A DNA stretch of 64,000 nucleotides from Myroides profundi (lineage in GTDB: Bacteria > Bacteroidota > Bacteroidia > Flavobacteriales > Flavobacteriaceae), in the NCBI RefSeq assembly GCF_000833025.1, contig NZ_CP010817.1, positions 2,170,001-2,234,000 on the forward strand, written 5' to 3'. Position 1 is the stretch's first letter. Every line of letters starts with the position of its first letter. The notes below the pieces were generated by a model, which saw only the letters and a list, made by a program, of their open reading frames with translations, was not told the DNA's origin and searched no databases. This document shows, in pieces, positions 37,442 to 46,356 of the stretch. A program made the position numbers and the translations under genes.

Positions 37442-38410
37442 TCAAATAGTAATCACCAATCTAGTACCTGATGGGACTTGCTTATTCCATACATGCTCGA
37501 TATCTTCTATCGCATGTGCTTCTGTCTGGATGTGTAGTTTATTATTCGATGCTAATAAAAACATCTCTGGTAGTATAACTTTATTAAATACTATAAGTTC
37601 TTCTGGAGAAAGGCTTCCAAAACCAGAACCTAAAATCTCAATAGCAGAACTCCTAAGTATGGCTGATGATAACGCAATTTCTTTACCTGCCATATCACCT
37701 GCTGTAACGATCTTAGTAGTATGAGCAAGGTCGGTCATAGACTCTCCCTTTAATACCTCCATGATAAGTGAAATAGGCTTTCCCCATAAATAATCAATTA
37801 CAATATCGATAGGAGTCTCTTTGTGAATTGCACTTAATTGCTGCTTTATATTTTCGTCCGTATCTTTTAAATTAATCGTATGACTAGCTCCATAAGATTT
37901 TAATTCTTCTAGGAGTTTTTCATTTCTCCCTGTGACTATGATATGCTTAGCGCCGTAGTGTTTTGCTATCTGTACCGCTACTTGACCTGTAACTCCCGTA
38001 GCGCCATTGAATAAGACTGTCTGTCCTGCTTCTAACTTCGCTCTAATCAGCAGTGGCATAGCTGATCCTAGTACGGCATTAGGTAATGCTGCAGCGGTCA
38101 CATTATCTAATGTATGAGGAATAGGGGTATAATTATCTCCGATTATGGCTTGCTCAGCTAACATCCCTGTTATACCAAATCCATATACTCTAGTCCCATC
38201 TTCTAATTCTCCTACTCCATCTGTCCCCACTACAGTAGGAAACTCTTTATAACTTGCATAGTGTTTTCCACTTACTCTAGATTTATCTAGATTCTTTACC
38301 GCAGAAGCTTTAACCTTAATGATCCTATGCCCCTCTTCCACAGTGAGTGTGGAGTCTATCTCTCCACATTTGGGTGTGCTACCCGATTTATATAATATTG
38401 CCGCTTTCAT
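37442..38410 (-). CDS. Medium-chain (quinone-oxidoreductase-like) dehydrogenase
   Basis: Protein of 322 residues. The N-terminal GroES-like part has ASAVKNLDKSRVSGKHYA and FPTVVGTDGVGELEDGTRVY. The nucleotide-binding Rossmann part has GQTVLFNGATGVTGQVAVQIA followed by AKHIIVTGRNEKLL, with Arg after the beta strand suggesting NADP(H). The zinc-ligand Cys/His set of alcohol dehydrogenases is absent, so a zinc-free quinone oxidoreductase or enone reductase is more likely. It acts in the cytoplasm; substrate unknown. Confidence 0.85.
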   Translation of the reverse strand: MKAAILYKSGSTPKCGEIDSTLTVEEGHRIIKVKASAVKNLDKSRVSGKHYASYKEFPTVVGTDGVGELEDGTRVYGFGITGMLAEQAIIGDNYTPIPHTLDNVTAAALPNAVLGSAMPLLIRAKLEAGQTVLFNGATGVTGQVAVQIAKHYGAKHIIVTGRNEKLLEELKSYGASHTINLKDTDENIKQQLSAIHKETPIDIVIDYLWGKPISLIMEVLKGESMTDLAHTTKIVTAGDMAGKEIALSSAILRSSAIEILGSGFGSLSPEELIVFNKVILPEMFLLASNNKLHIQTEAHAIEDIEHVWNKQVPSGTRLVITI

Positions 38411-38462
38411 TGTTGTGTGTTATAATTTAGCTCTAAAAGTACTTATTTTTTTTGTCTTTTTT

Positions 38463-38690
38463 TGTGAAGGGGCTTTTTTGTGGAGGTGTTTTTTTGTGAA
38501 GGTGTGAAGGTGTTTTTTTGTGAAGATGCTATTTGTGAAGAGGTGAGAAAGCAAAACAACAAACTCACAAAACAACGAAATAACAAAATCACAAACTAAC
38601 AAACTCACAAAACAACGAAATAACAAAACAACAAATTCACAAAATCACAAAATCACAAAATCACAAACTCACAAAACAACGAAATAACAA
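38463..38690. repeat. Left composite fold-back repeat of the four-helix-bundle cassette
   Basis: A GT-rich block (38463-38540; units such as TTTTGTGAAGGTG) is followed by the junction GTGAAGAGGTGAGAAAGC (38535-38552) and an AC-rich block (to 38690; units such as TCACAAAA, ACAAAACAACGAAATAAC). TTTTGTGA and TCACAAAA are exact reverse complements, so the two blocks form one large imperfect inverted array. The same composite recurs right of the gene in the same orientation. Confidence 0.8.
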
Positions 38691-38763
38691 TTTCATAATA
38701 AACAATCCATGATCATGGAATATTTATTGATTAATTCATTTATTGAACACAAAAAAGACATTC

Positions 38764-39126
38764 ATGTTTATATACTACTTTGAACGCTTAGAAGTATGGA
38801 AGAACGCCAGAAGTTTAAGCAAGGACATACATATTCTTACTAATAGATTTCCAAAAGAAGAATTATTTGGTTTAGTTTCTCAATTAAGACGTGCAACTTA
38901 TAGTATACCAGCTAATATAGCAGAAGGAATGTCAAGAAACAGCAGTAAAGAAAAGTTAAGGTTCTTAAATATAGCCTATTCTTCCGCTATGGAAGTTATT
39001 AATTTCTTAATACTTAGTTTAGACCTTGAGTTCTTAACTATAGAGGAATACAACTACACACGCGAGAAAATAGGACTTATTACTAATCAGATATATGCTT
39101 TAAGCAAAAAAATTGGTAAATCGTGA
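38764..39126 (+). CDS. Four-helix-bundle protein of the S23/IVP (TIGR02436) family
   Basis: Protein of 120 residues from ATG 38764 (an in-frame TTG at 38743 would add seven). FERLEVWKNARSLSKDIHIL, ELFGLVSQLRRATYSIPANI and AEGMSRNSSKEKLRFLNIAY are the family hallmarks, and length is typical. The family was first found in intervening sequences of 23S rRNA genes and shares its fold with Avd, the accessory protein of diversity-generating retroelements. Its function in Bacteroidota is unknown. The basic surface suggests nucleic-acid binding. Here it is alone between two composite repeats, with no reverse transcriptase or variable repeat nearby. Confidence 0.9.
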   Translation: MFIYYFERLEVWKNARSLSKDIHILTNRFPKEELFGLVSQLRRATYSIPANIAEGMSRNSSKEKLRFLNIAYSSAMEVINFLILSLDLEFLTIEEYNYTREKIGLITNQIYALSKKIGKS

Positions 39127-39258
39127 AGGGGTGATTTTGTGAAGGTGTTATTTGTGAAGAGGTGAAGGTGCTATTTTGTGAAGGTGTTATTTGTGAAGAG
39201 GTGAGAAAGCAAAATTACAAAACAACAAAATCACAAACTCACAAAACAACGAAATAAA
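39123..39258. repeat. Right composite fold-back repeat of the four-helix-bundle cassette
   Basis: GT block from 39123 (directly overlapping the stop region of the gene), junction GTGAAGAGGTGAGAAAGC at 39193-39210, then an AC block ending ACAAAACAACGAAATAAA at about 39258. The layout matches the left copy, with a shorter AC part. Confidence 0.8.
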
Positions 39259-39317
39259 AAATTGCTAATCTCTATCGCAGAATGACAGATGTCCTTCTCT
39301 TTGGTGAGATAAAATTG

Positions 39318-39325
39318 TATATTTG
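39318..39325 (+). promoter_or_regulatory. Candidate -7 box of uvrA
   Basis: TATATTTG, 18 bp before the uvrA ATG. The nearest TTG (39301-39303) leaves only 14 bp, shorter than usual, so confidence is limited. Confidence 0.4.
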
Positions 39326-39342
39326 TTCCTTTGCCAAAAAAT

Positions 39343-42177
39343 ATGTCTAAAACAGAAGAAACAATAGAAGTACTAGGAGCTAGAGTTCACAATCTTAAAA
39401 ATATAGATGTGTCTATCCCTCGTGAAAAACTGGTGGTTATCACAGGTTTATCCGGTTCGGGAAAATCATCTCTAGCCTTTGATACTATTTATGCAGAAGG
39501 CCAACGCCGATATATAGAGACTTTTTCTGCTTATGCTAGACAATTCTTAGGAGGACTAGAAAGACCTGATGTGGATAAGATAGACGGTCTGTCTCCTGTG
39601 ATTGCTATCGAGCAGAAGACAACCAATAAAAGCCCAAGATCTACTGTAGGTACGATCACTGAGATATATGACTTTATGCGTCTGCTATACGCTAGAGCGG
39701 GTGAAGCGTATAGTTATAATACGGGCGAGAAAATGGTGAGTTACTCTGATGAGCTGATTCTAGAGCTGATTATCAGTGAATATCAAGGTAAACGCATCAA
39801 TATACTAGCCCCTGTAGTACGCGCTAGAAAGGGACATTATAGAGAGCTATTTGAACAGATAGCTAAACAAGGATTCTTAAAAGTGCGCATAGATGGAGAG
39901 ATTAAAGACATCACTTCAGGTATGCGTGTGGATAGATATAAGACGCATGATATCGAAACAGTAATCGATAGAATAGCTATAGATGATACAGAACAGACTA
40001 AGCAACGCCTTACAGAGAGTATCAAAGTAGCCATGCACTATGGAGATGATATCATCATGGTACTAGAGCATGAAGGAGATACGGCTCGTTTCTTTAGTCG
40101 TCACCTGATGTGTCCTACCACAGGTATCTCTTATTCTAAACCAGAACCTAATAATTTCTCTTTTAACTCTCCTAAGGGAGCATGTCCATGCTGTAATGGG
40201 TTAGGTACGATCAATGAGATTAATCATCTTAAGATCATCCCAGACCCTAAGATTTCTATTAAAGGTGGAGGACTTATTCCTCTAGGAACGGAGAAGAAAT
40301 CTTGGATGTTCAAACAATTAGAGATTATCGCTGAGAAATACAATTTCTCTCTAAATGATCCTATAGAAAAAATCCCAGCAGAAGCTATGGATATTATTCT
40401 AAATGGTGGACAAGAGAGTTTCTCTGTAGTATCTAAAGTAGCGGGTATCACGAAGAACTATAAGATAGACTTCGAGGGTATCGTCAATTTCATCAAAAAC
40501 CAATTTGAAGAAAGTGATAGTGCAACTATCAAAAGATGGGCAAAGGAGTTTATGGATGAGATCGACTGTCCTGAGTGTAATGGTACACGCCTTAAAAAAG
40601 AAGCCCTTTATTTTAAAATAGGTGATCAGAATATCGGTGAGCTTATACAGATGGATGTGGAGACACTAATCCATTGGTTTAAAGAATTACCAAGCAAATT
40701 ATCCGAGAAACAAAAGAGTATTGGGTCTGAAGTATTAAAAGAAATCACTACTCGTCTATCTTTCTTGCAAGATGTTGGATTAACTTACTTATCTTTGAAT
40801 AGAAGCTCTCGTACTTTATCAGGTGGGGAAGCGCAGCGAATCAGATTAGCGACTCAGATAGGTTCTCAGTTAGTAGGTGTATTATACATCTTAGATGAAC
40901 CGAGTATCGGATTACATCAACGAGACAATGAAAGGTTGATCAAATCGCTAGAATCACTAAGAGACATCGGTAACTCTGTCTTAGTAGTAGAACATGATAA
41001 GGATATGATCGAACGCGCAGATTACGTTATCGACATCGGTCCTAAAGCGGGTAAGAATGGAGGAAAGATTATAAGTGAAGGTACACCTGCTCAATTATTA
41101 AAAGAAGATACATTAACAGCGAATTACCTAAACGGTAAGCTTAAAATAGAAGTTCCTAAAAAACGCAGAAAAGGAAATGGTAAAACATTGAAGTTAGAAG
41201 GCGCAACAGGAAATAATTTAAAGGATGTGACCATAGAGATTCCTCTAGGTACACTTACTTGTGTGACAGGAGTGTCAGGATCTGGTAAATCTACGTTAAT
41301 CAACGGTACATTATACCCGATCTTAAACACGCACTTCTTCCATGCAGTAGCGAAACCACAACCTTATAAAAAAATAGTAGGTCTAGAACATATTGACAAG
41401 GTGATTTCTATCGATCAAAGTCCGATAGGGCGAACACCTAGATCTAATCCTGCTACTTATACAGATGTATTCTCTGATATAAGAAACTTATTTGCACAAG
41501 TGCCAGAAGCAGCTATACGAGGGTATAAACCAGGGCGTTTTAGCTTTAATGTAAAAGGGGGACGATGTGATACCTGTGAGGGATCTGGAGTGCGTACCAT
41601 AGAGATGGGGTTCTTACCTGATGTCTATGTAGAATGTGAAACATGTCAAGGAAAACGATTCAATAGAGAAACACTAGAGATTCGCTATAAAGGAAAGTCT
41701 ATATCAGATATACTAGATATGACTGTAGCAGAAGCTGTAGGATTCTTTGAGAATATTCCGAAGATATATAGAAAGATTAAAACGATAAACGAAGTAGGAC
41801 TTGGATACATCACCCTAGGTCAGCAGAGCACTACGCTATCTGGTGGAGAAGCTCAACGTATCAAACTAGCGAGTGAGTTATCTAAGAAAGATACAGGTAA
41901 TACGTTTTATATCTTAGACGAACCTACGACAGGTCTGCACTTCGAAGATATACGAGTGCTGATGGAGGTAATCAATAGATTAGTGGATAAAGGGAACTCT
42001 ATCTTAATTATCGAACACAATCTAGATGTTATCAAAACAGCAGATTATATCATCGATGTGGGATATGAAGGAGGTAGTCAAGGTGGTCAGATAGTTGCTA
42101 AAGGAACACCTGAAGAAATATGTAAAAATGAGAAAAGCTATACAGCTAAGTTTTTAAAAATGGAATTAAAAAATTAA
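39343..42177 (+). CDS. uvrA: Excinuclease ABC subunit A
   Basis: Protein of 944 residues, usual length. Two ABC ATPase modules: Walker [15 protein letters not shown] (near 32-45) and [13 protein letters not shown]; signatures [16 protein letters not shown] and [15 protein letters not shown]; Walker [16 protein letters not shown] and [15 protein letters not shown]. Zinc fingers: CPCCNG with CPECNG in the first half and CDTCEG with CETCQG in the second. It scans DNA for bulky lesions with UvrB. ATG 39343 is used; the frame extends four codons to a TTG at 39331. The LOG-family gene follows after 4 bp. Confidence 0.97.
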   Translation: MSKTEETIEVLGARVHNLKNIDVSIPREKLVVITGLSGSGKSSLAFDTIYAEGQRRYIETFSAYARQFLGGLERPDVDKIDGLSPVIAIEQKTTNKSPRSTVGTITEIYDFMRLLYARAGEAYSYNTGEKMVSYSDELILELIISEYQGKRINILAPVVRARKGHYRELFEQIAKQGFLKVRIDGEIKDITSGMRVDRYKTHDIETVIDRIAIDDTEQTKQRLTESIKVAMHYGDDIIMVLEHEGDTARFFSRHLMCPTTGISYSKPEPNNFSFNSPKGACPCCNGLGTINEINHLKIIPDPKISIKGGGLIPLGTEKKSWMFKQLEIIAEKYNFSLNDPIEKIPAEAMDIILNGGQESFSVVSKVAGITKNYKIDFEGIVNFIKNQFEESDSATIKRWAKEFMDEIDCPECNGTRLKKEALYFKIGDQNIGELIQMDVETLIHWFKELPSKLSEKQKSIGSEVLKEITTRLSFLQDVGLTYLSLNRSSRTLSGGEAQRIRLATQIGSQLVGVLYILDEPSIGLHQRDNERLIKSLESLRDIGNSVLVVEHDKDMIERADYVIDIGPKAGKNGGKIISEGTPAQLLKEDTLTANYLNGKLKIEVPKKRRKGNGKTLKLEGATGNNLKDVTIEIPLGTLTCVTGVSGSGKSTLINGTLYPILNTHFFHAVAKPQPYKKIVGLEHIDKVISIDQSPIGRTPRSNPATYTDVFSDIRNLFAQVPEAAIRGYKPGRFSFNVKGGRCDTCEGSGVRTIEMGFLPDVYVECETCQGKRFNRETLEIRYKGKSISDILDMTVAEAVGFFENIPKIYRKIKTINEVGLGYITLGQQSTTLSGGEAQRIKLASELSKKDTGNTFYILDEPTTGLHFEDIRVLMEVINRLVDKGNSILIIEHNLDVIKTADYIIDVGYEGGSQGGQIVAKGTPEEICKNEKSYTAKFLKMELKN

Positions 42178-42181
42178 GAAT

Positions 42182-42904
42182 ATGAAAGAAGCATTTGAAA
42201 GCGAAGAGGCTAAGATCCAAGACAAGTTCAAACAAAGATCTTGGAATGAGATTAAGACTAATGATTCATGGGGAATCTTTAAAATCATGTCTGAATTCGT
42301 TAATGGGTATGAGAAAATAGGTCGTATCGGGCCATGTGTATCTATCTTTGGTTCTGCTAGAACTAAAACAGATGATCCTTACTATAAATTAGCAGAAGAA
42401 ATTGCTTTTAAAGTAAGTAAAGCAGGTTACGGTATTATTACTGGTGGTGGTCCTGGTATCATGGAAGCTGGTAATAAAGGAGCTCACTTAGGTAAGGGAG
42501 TATCTGTAGGTCTAAACATAGAGCTACCTTTCGAGCAACACTTCAACCCATATATTGATAGCGATAAGAACTTACAGTTCGATTATTTCTTCGTACGTAA
42601 GGTAATGTTCGTTAAATATTCTCAAGGGTTTGTAGTTATGCCTGGAGGATTCGGTACGCTAGATGAATTATTCGAAGCGATCACATTGATCCAAACGAAA
42701 AAGATTGCTAAATTCCCTATTGTATTAGTAGGTAGTGCTTTCTGGGGTGGATTAATTGATTGGGTAAAAGATGTTCTTTTAGATAAATACCACAATATCT
42801 CTCCTGAAGATATGAACTTAATCAAGATCGTTGATTCAGCTGACGAAGTTGTAGAGGTAATTGATGCTTTCTACAAAAAGTACAATTTGAAACCAAATTT
42901 CTAA
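42182..42904 (+). CDS. LOG-family (TIGR00730) nucleoside-monophosphate phosphoribohydrolase
   Basis: Protein of 240 residues. VSIFGSARTKTDDPYY, ITGGGPGIMEAGNKGA and VVMPGGFGTLDELFEAITLIQ are the LOG-family motifs (GGGxGxM and PGGxGTxxE). Family members cleave AMP-like or cytokinin ribotides to the base and ribose 5-phosphate in the cytoplasm; in most bacteria the physiological role is unclear. It starts 4 bp after the uvrA stop, so it is in the same operon. Confidence 0.92.
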   Translation: MKEAFESEEAKIQDKFKQRSWNEIKTNDSWGIFKIMSEFVNGYEKIGRIGPCVSIFGSARTKTDDPYYKLAEEIAFKVSKAGYGIITGGGPGIMEAGNKGAHLGKGVSVGLNIELPFEQHFNPYIDSDKNLQFDYFFVRKVMFVKYSQGFVVMPGGFGTLDELFEAITLIQTKKIAKFPIVLVGSAFWGGLIDWVKDVLLDKYHNISPEDMNLIKIVDSADEVVEVIDAFYKKYNLKPNF

Positions 42905-42926
42905 AAAGTGTTTTAGATCCTGATAG

Positions 42927-42958
42927 AAAAGACTGTTATAGCGATATAACGGTCTTTT
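42927..42958 (+). terminator. Terminator of the uvrA operon
   Basis: 13-bp stem with one G-U pair (42927-42939 with 42946-42958) followed by a T-run, 22 bp after the LOG gene. Confidence 0.88.
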
Positions 42959-42971
42959 TTTTTATGTAATC

Positions 42972-43140
42972 GCGCCACGGATTGCCGCGCGAACTGGCGC
43001 CGAATGAACGTGATGTACGTACCTACTACCGTAGGCAAACATTCGTATTTCCTAATTTTGAAATTCGTAATTAAACGAAGAAACCACCCCGCCCTGCGGG
43101 CACCCCTCCTAAGGAGGGGAATAGTAGTACCGCATAAACA
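42972..43140. repeat. Intergenic direct repeat, copy 1
   Basis: 42985-43140 matches 43276-43431 base for base except one (CCTACTACC against CCTACTGCC), at a fixed offset of 291 bp. It contains the GC-rich module CCACCCCGCCC...CACCCCTCCTAAGGAGGGGA, a fold-back family common in Flavobacteriia. Its left edge has lost about six bases of a GGATTGCAAATCC palindrome kept in copy 2. Confidence 0.85.
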
Positions 43141-43257
43141 TACAGTATTTCATCCTGACAATAGGAAGGATCCCACACGTGACTCATAGGATGAGATCCT
43201 TCGTTACACTCAGGATGACATACTGAACGTGATATGCGTTGTCGGGAGTATGTGATA

Positions 43258-43431
43258 ACCGCACGGATTGCAAATCCGCGCGAACTGGCGCCGAATGAAC
43301 GTGATGTACGTACCTACTGCCGTAGGCAAACATTCGTATTTCCTAATTTTGAAATTCGTAATTAAACGAAGAAACCACCCCGCCCTGCGGGCACCCCTCC
43401 TAAGGAGGGGAATAGTAGTACCGCATAAACA
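43258..43431. repeat. Intergenic direct repeat, copy 2
   Basis: Second copy, with the intact CGGATTGCAAATCCG palindrome at its left edge. Between the copies (43141-43257) are GGATCC-type and AGATCCTTCG...CTCAGGATGAC strings, another class of dispersed Bacteroidota repeat. No gene is supported in this region. Confidence 0.85.
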
Positions 43432-43462
43432 AACTACAAACACGCTGCTTACCACGCATCGC

Positions 43463-43502
43463 ATTCCCCTCCTGTGGAGGGGTGCCTGAAAGGCGGGGTG
43501 GT
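43463..43502. repeat. Inverted partial copy of the GC-rich repeat module
   Basis: ATTCCCCTCCTGTGGAGGGG, then TGCCTGAAAGGCGGGGTGGT, is the reverse complement of the CCACCCCGCC...GGAGGGGAAT module in copies 1 and 2, with small changes. So three modules occur within 0.5 kb, two direct and one inverted. Confidence 0.75.
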
Positions 43503-43545
43503 TATCCTAATGCCGAAGGGCAGTAATTCCTAATTTTTAATTCGC

Positions 43546-43584
43546 AAAAAGGGCTGCTACGACATTGTCATAACAGCCCTTTTT
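43546..43584 (-). terminator. Terminator of the first TlpA-like lipoprotein gene
   Basis: 11-bp stem (43546-43556 with 43574-43584) with a U-tract on the minus strand, 19 bp past the stop. Confidence 0.85.
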
Positions 43585-43602
43585 GTATATTGTAAATGAA
43601 GA

Positions 43603-44760
43603 TTATTTAGCTAATAATTCTTCTACTGTTTTACTTAACTCCTCACCTCTTAAGTTCATCGCAAGGATAGTTCCGTTACCATCTACAAGATAGTTAGCAG
43701 GAATCCCTTCGATACCATAATCTGCAATGATTGGGTCTTCCCAGAACTTTAGGTTAGATACTTGAGTCCAAGTTAATTTATCTGTTGCAATCGCTTTCTT
43801 CCATGCAGCATCCTCTTTATCAATAGAATATCCAATGATGTCAAATCCTTTTGCATGATAAGCTTCATACGCTTTTACAACATTAGGATTCTCTTGACGG
43901 CAAGGACCACACCATGCTGCCCAAACATCTACCAACACTAACTTCTTTCCTTGTAAAAAAGAAGATAGAGTTAATTCTTTTCCTTCTGGAGTAAGTGCTT
44001 TAAACTCTGGTAATTTTTCTCCTACTGATAATCCTTCTGCTTCTTCACCTTCGTCTACTAATTGACTTAAACGTTCAGCAACTCTCTTACCCATCTTAGA
44101 TTCTTTTAATTCTTTAGAATATTTATCATACTCTGCTTTAAATTCTGCTGGTGTTTTTTCTCCTGCAGGAATCATTTGATTTAGTAAAAACATTCCGAAA
44201 GCATTTCCCTCATTATCTTTAGCGTATTTGTCTAAAATAGTTTTAGGAGCTACTAACAATTCTTCGTACTGAGCTTGTAATTTTTTAAACTCTTCTGAAT
44301 CTGTTTGACCACTCTGAGCCATCATCATCATTTGCATTCCATTATCATCAGAGAACTTCATGATCTTCTCTGCGTAAGGATTGATTTCATTTTGAAACTT
44401 CTGAAGTTTCTCATTGTTTTCAGTTCCACCAACAACAGTCTTCTCTGGTGTTTCTTTATCGATCTTAATTGTAATCGTTCCTGGTTCACCTAAGAAAAAG
44501 GCATTAAACCCTTGTTCTCCTTCGCTTTTAATACTTAAAAAAGCTTCGTCTAGCTCTGTAAACTTATGTTCGATAGATACCTTCCCACCTACGATAGTTC
44601 CTTTAGCTACCTCAGTAGGTACATCTTTACCTATTTCTATAGCTAATATTTCTACTTCAGTATTATCAGGGAAGTTACTCGCAGTCACTTCAATAACACT
44701 TTTTTTCTCACACGACACAAATACAAGTGCAGCTACAAGAAAAACTCCTAATTTTTTCAT
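43603..44760 (-). CDS. TlpA/DUF4369 thioredoxin-like lipoprotein, paralogue 1
   Basis: Protein of 385 residues. Lipoprotein signal ends at Cys in FVSCEKK. An N-terminal beta-rich DUF4369-like domain (about 20-130, with GEPGTITIKIDKETPEKTVV) is followed by a helical linker and a C-terminal thioredoxin domain with WAAWCGPCRQENP and GIEGIPANYLVDGNG (cis-Pro loop). It should reduce or exchange disulfides in the periplasm. It is closely related to the next two genes and has its own terminator, so the trio arose by tandem duplication. Confidence 0.9.
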   Translation of the reverse strand: MKKLGVFLVAALVFVSCEKKSVIEVTASNFPDNTEVEILAIEIGKDVPTEVAKGTIVGGKVSIEHKFTELDEAFLSIKSEGEQGFNAFFLGEPGTITIKIDKETPEKTVVGGTENNEKLQKFQNEINPYAEKIMKFSDDNGMQMMMMAQSGQTDSEEFKKLQAQYEELLVAPKTILDKYAKDNEGNAFGMFLLNQMIPAGEKTPAEFKAEYDKYSKELKESKMGKRVAERLSQLVDEGEEAEGLSVGEKLPEFKALTPEGKELTLSSFLQGKKLVLVDVWAAWCGPCRQENPNVVKAYEAYHAKGFDIIGYSIDKEDAAWKKAIATDKLTWTQVSNLKFWEDPIIADYGIEGIPANYLVDGNGTILAMNLRGEELSKTVEELLAK

Positions 44761-44900
44761 TTAAATATGTTTTTATTTTAATCCTTAAAAATAGAAATTA
44801 TTTTAAACGAAACCCCTTATTTTTATATACTTTTTAAAATGATTAACTAAATCCTACTATTCCTATATCACATATCGATGATCTGCTAAAAATATGCCCT

Positions 44901-44937
44901 AAAAAAAAGCTGTAATGAACTAAATCACAACAGCTTT
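44901..44937 (-). terminator. Terminator of the second TlpA-like lipoprotein gene
   Basis: 8-bp stem AAAGCTGT/ACAGCTTT (44906-44913 with 44930-44937), with an 8-A run that becomes a U-tract on the minus strand. Confidence 0.75.
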
Positions 44938-44948
44938 ATCTTTTATAA

Positions 44949-46082
44949 TTACTTTGCTAAGACTTCCTCTATCTTCTTACTTAGCTCTTCACCTCTTAGG
45001 TTCATTGCTAAAATAGTACCATTACCATCTATTAGATAACTCGCAGGAATCCCTTCTATCCCATATATTGGTACAATAGGATCATCCCAATACATCAGAT
45101 TAGAAACTTGAGTCCAAGTTAGCTTATCCACCTGAATTGCTTTTTCCCAAGCAACCGCGTCTTTATCCAGTGAATATCCTATAATATCAAAACCTTTATC
45201 GTGATAAGCTTCATGCGCTTTTACTAGATTAGGATTCTCTTGACGACATGGTCCACACCATGAAGCCCATAGATCTACTAAGACTAACTTCTTCCCTTCT
45301 AAGAAAGTAGTTAACGTTAATTCTTTTCCTTCTGGAGTCAGTCCTTTAAAGTCAGGTAATTTACCTCCTATCGCTAAATCTCCTTCTGCTCCTGTTAATA
45401 ATGACTGTACTTTCTTTCCAAGTTTAGTCTTTTTTAATTGAGCAGGATATTTACTAAACTCCTCTTTTAGTTCGTCTAATGACTTCTCTTTCGAACCTAT
45501 CTTTTGAGAAATCATTAATAACCCTAAAGCAGTTCTATTATTCTCTATCTCAAATCTATCCACTACTCTAGAAGTCTCTTCTGTCAATACATTATATTGT
45601 TGTTTCAGTTTTTCTATGACTGCTGGATCGTTATCACCAGATACATTATTAAGTACCGCTCCATTCTCCGTTAGAAACTGTGTCAGTTTATCAGAATAAG
45701 GCTTCATCTCATTTAAGAACTGCTGTAACTTTACATTATTCTCAGTTCCACCAATGATAGGACGATCAGGATGATGTTGATCATATTCAATTGTAATTTT
45801 ACCCGGTTCTCCCATAAAGAAAACGCTATGACCTACCTGTCCTTCCTCTTGGATAGAAAGAAAAGCTTCATCTATTTCTGTAAAGGGATTCTTAAGGCTC
45901 ACCTTACCATCCACAATAACTCCTTCTGCTACTGCAAACGGCGTATCTTGACCAATCTCTTTAGACAGAATTTCTACTTTTGCATTATCTGGGATATTCT
46001 TCGTCGTAATTTCAATTACATTTTTATCTTGGCACGATACAAATACCAATGCGCCAAAAAGCAATACACTTAACTTCTTCAT
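44949..46082 (-). CDS. TlpA/DUF4369 thioredoxin-like lipoprotein, paralogue 2
   Basis: Protein of 377 residues. Lipobox FVSCQDK; DUF4369-like part with GEPGKITIEYDQHHPDRPII; thioredoxin part with WASWCGPCRQENP and GIEGIPASYLIDGNG. The middle linker is the most diverged part of the family. The active-site pair is intact, so it is probably functional. It sits 188 bp upstream (in transcription order) of paralogue 1, separated by a terminator and an AT-rich gap that could hold a promoter. Confidence 0.9.
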   Translation of the reverse strand: MKKLSVLLFGALVFVSCQDKNVIEITTKNIPDNAKVEILSKEIGQDTPFAVAEGVIVDGKVSLKNPFTEIDEAFLSIQEEGQVGHSVFFMGEPGKITIEYDQHHPDRPIIGGTENNVKLQQFLNEMKPYSDKLTQFLTENGAVLNNVSGDNDPAVIEKLKQQYNVLTEETSRVVDRFEIENNRTALGLLMISQKIGSKEKSLDELKEEFSKYPAQLKKTKLGKKVQSLLTGAEGDLAIGGKLPDFKGLTPEGKELTLTTFLEGKKLVLVDLWASWCGPCRQENPNLVKAHEAYHDKGFDIIGYSLDKDAVAWEKAIQVDKLTWTQVSNLMYWDDPIVPIYGIEGIPASYLIDGNGTILAMNLRGEELSKKIEEVLAK

Positions 46083-46300
46083 TTAGATATTTTTTGTTTT
46101 TACATCGGTTAAAAATAGATATTATATAGGACTAAACCCTCTTCATTTGAATACTTTTAATCACAATTAACCTTTCATATAAATATATTAACAAATTTGG
46201 CTAAAAACTTGTATTATTCTGCTAAAAACTTGAATTACAACGAGTCTATCGCCCTTCAACCTTACAAATAAGTGTCTTAAAAGAGCTAATTTTTGTTTCA

Positions 46301-46334
46301 AAAAAAACTGCTATAACCTAAAGTCATAGCAGTT
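46301..46334 (-). terminator. Terminator of the third TlpA-like lipoprotein gene
   Basis: 9-bp stem AACTGCTAT/ATAGCAGTT (46306-46314 with 46326-46334), flanked by a 7-A run giving a U-tract on the minus strand. Confidence 0.78.
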
Positions 46335-46356
46335 CTAAGATATATTAATGTGTAAA

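Noticed and set aside
38420..38626. Minus-strand ORF with a KKHLHTFTKKHLHKK tail
   Set aside because: It is the low-complexity translation of the GT/AC arrays.
38463..38690. CRISPR-like array
   Set aside because: Units are irregular, there are no unique spacers of constant length, and no cas genes are near.
43004..43489. Two similar ORFs (RRNHPALRAPLLRRG) on the plus strand and one on the minus strand
   Set aside because: They read through the duplicated GC-rich intergenic repeat; the shared peptide comes from the repeat, not from a gene.
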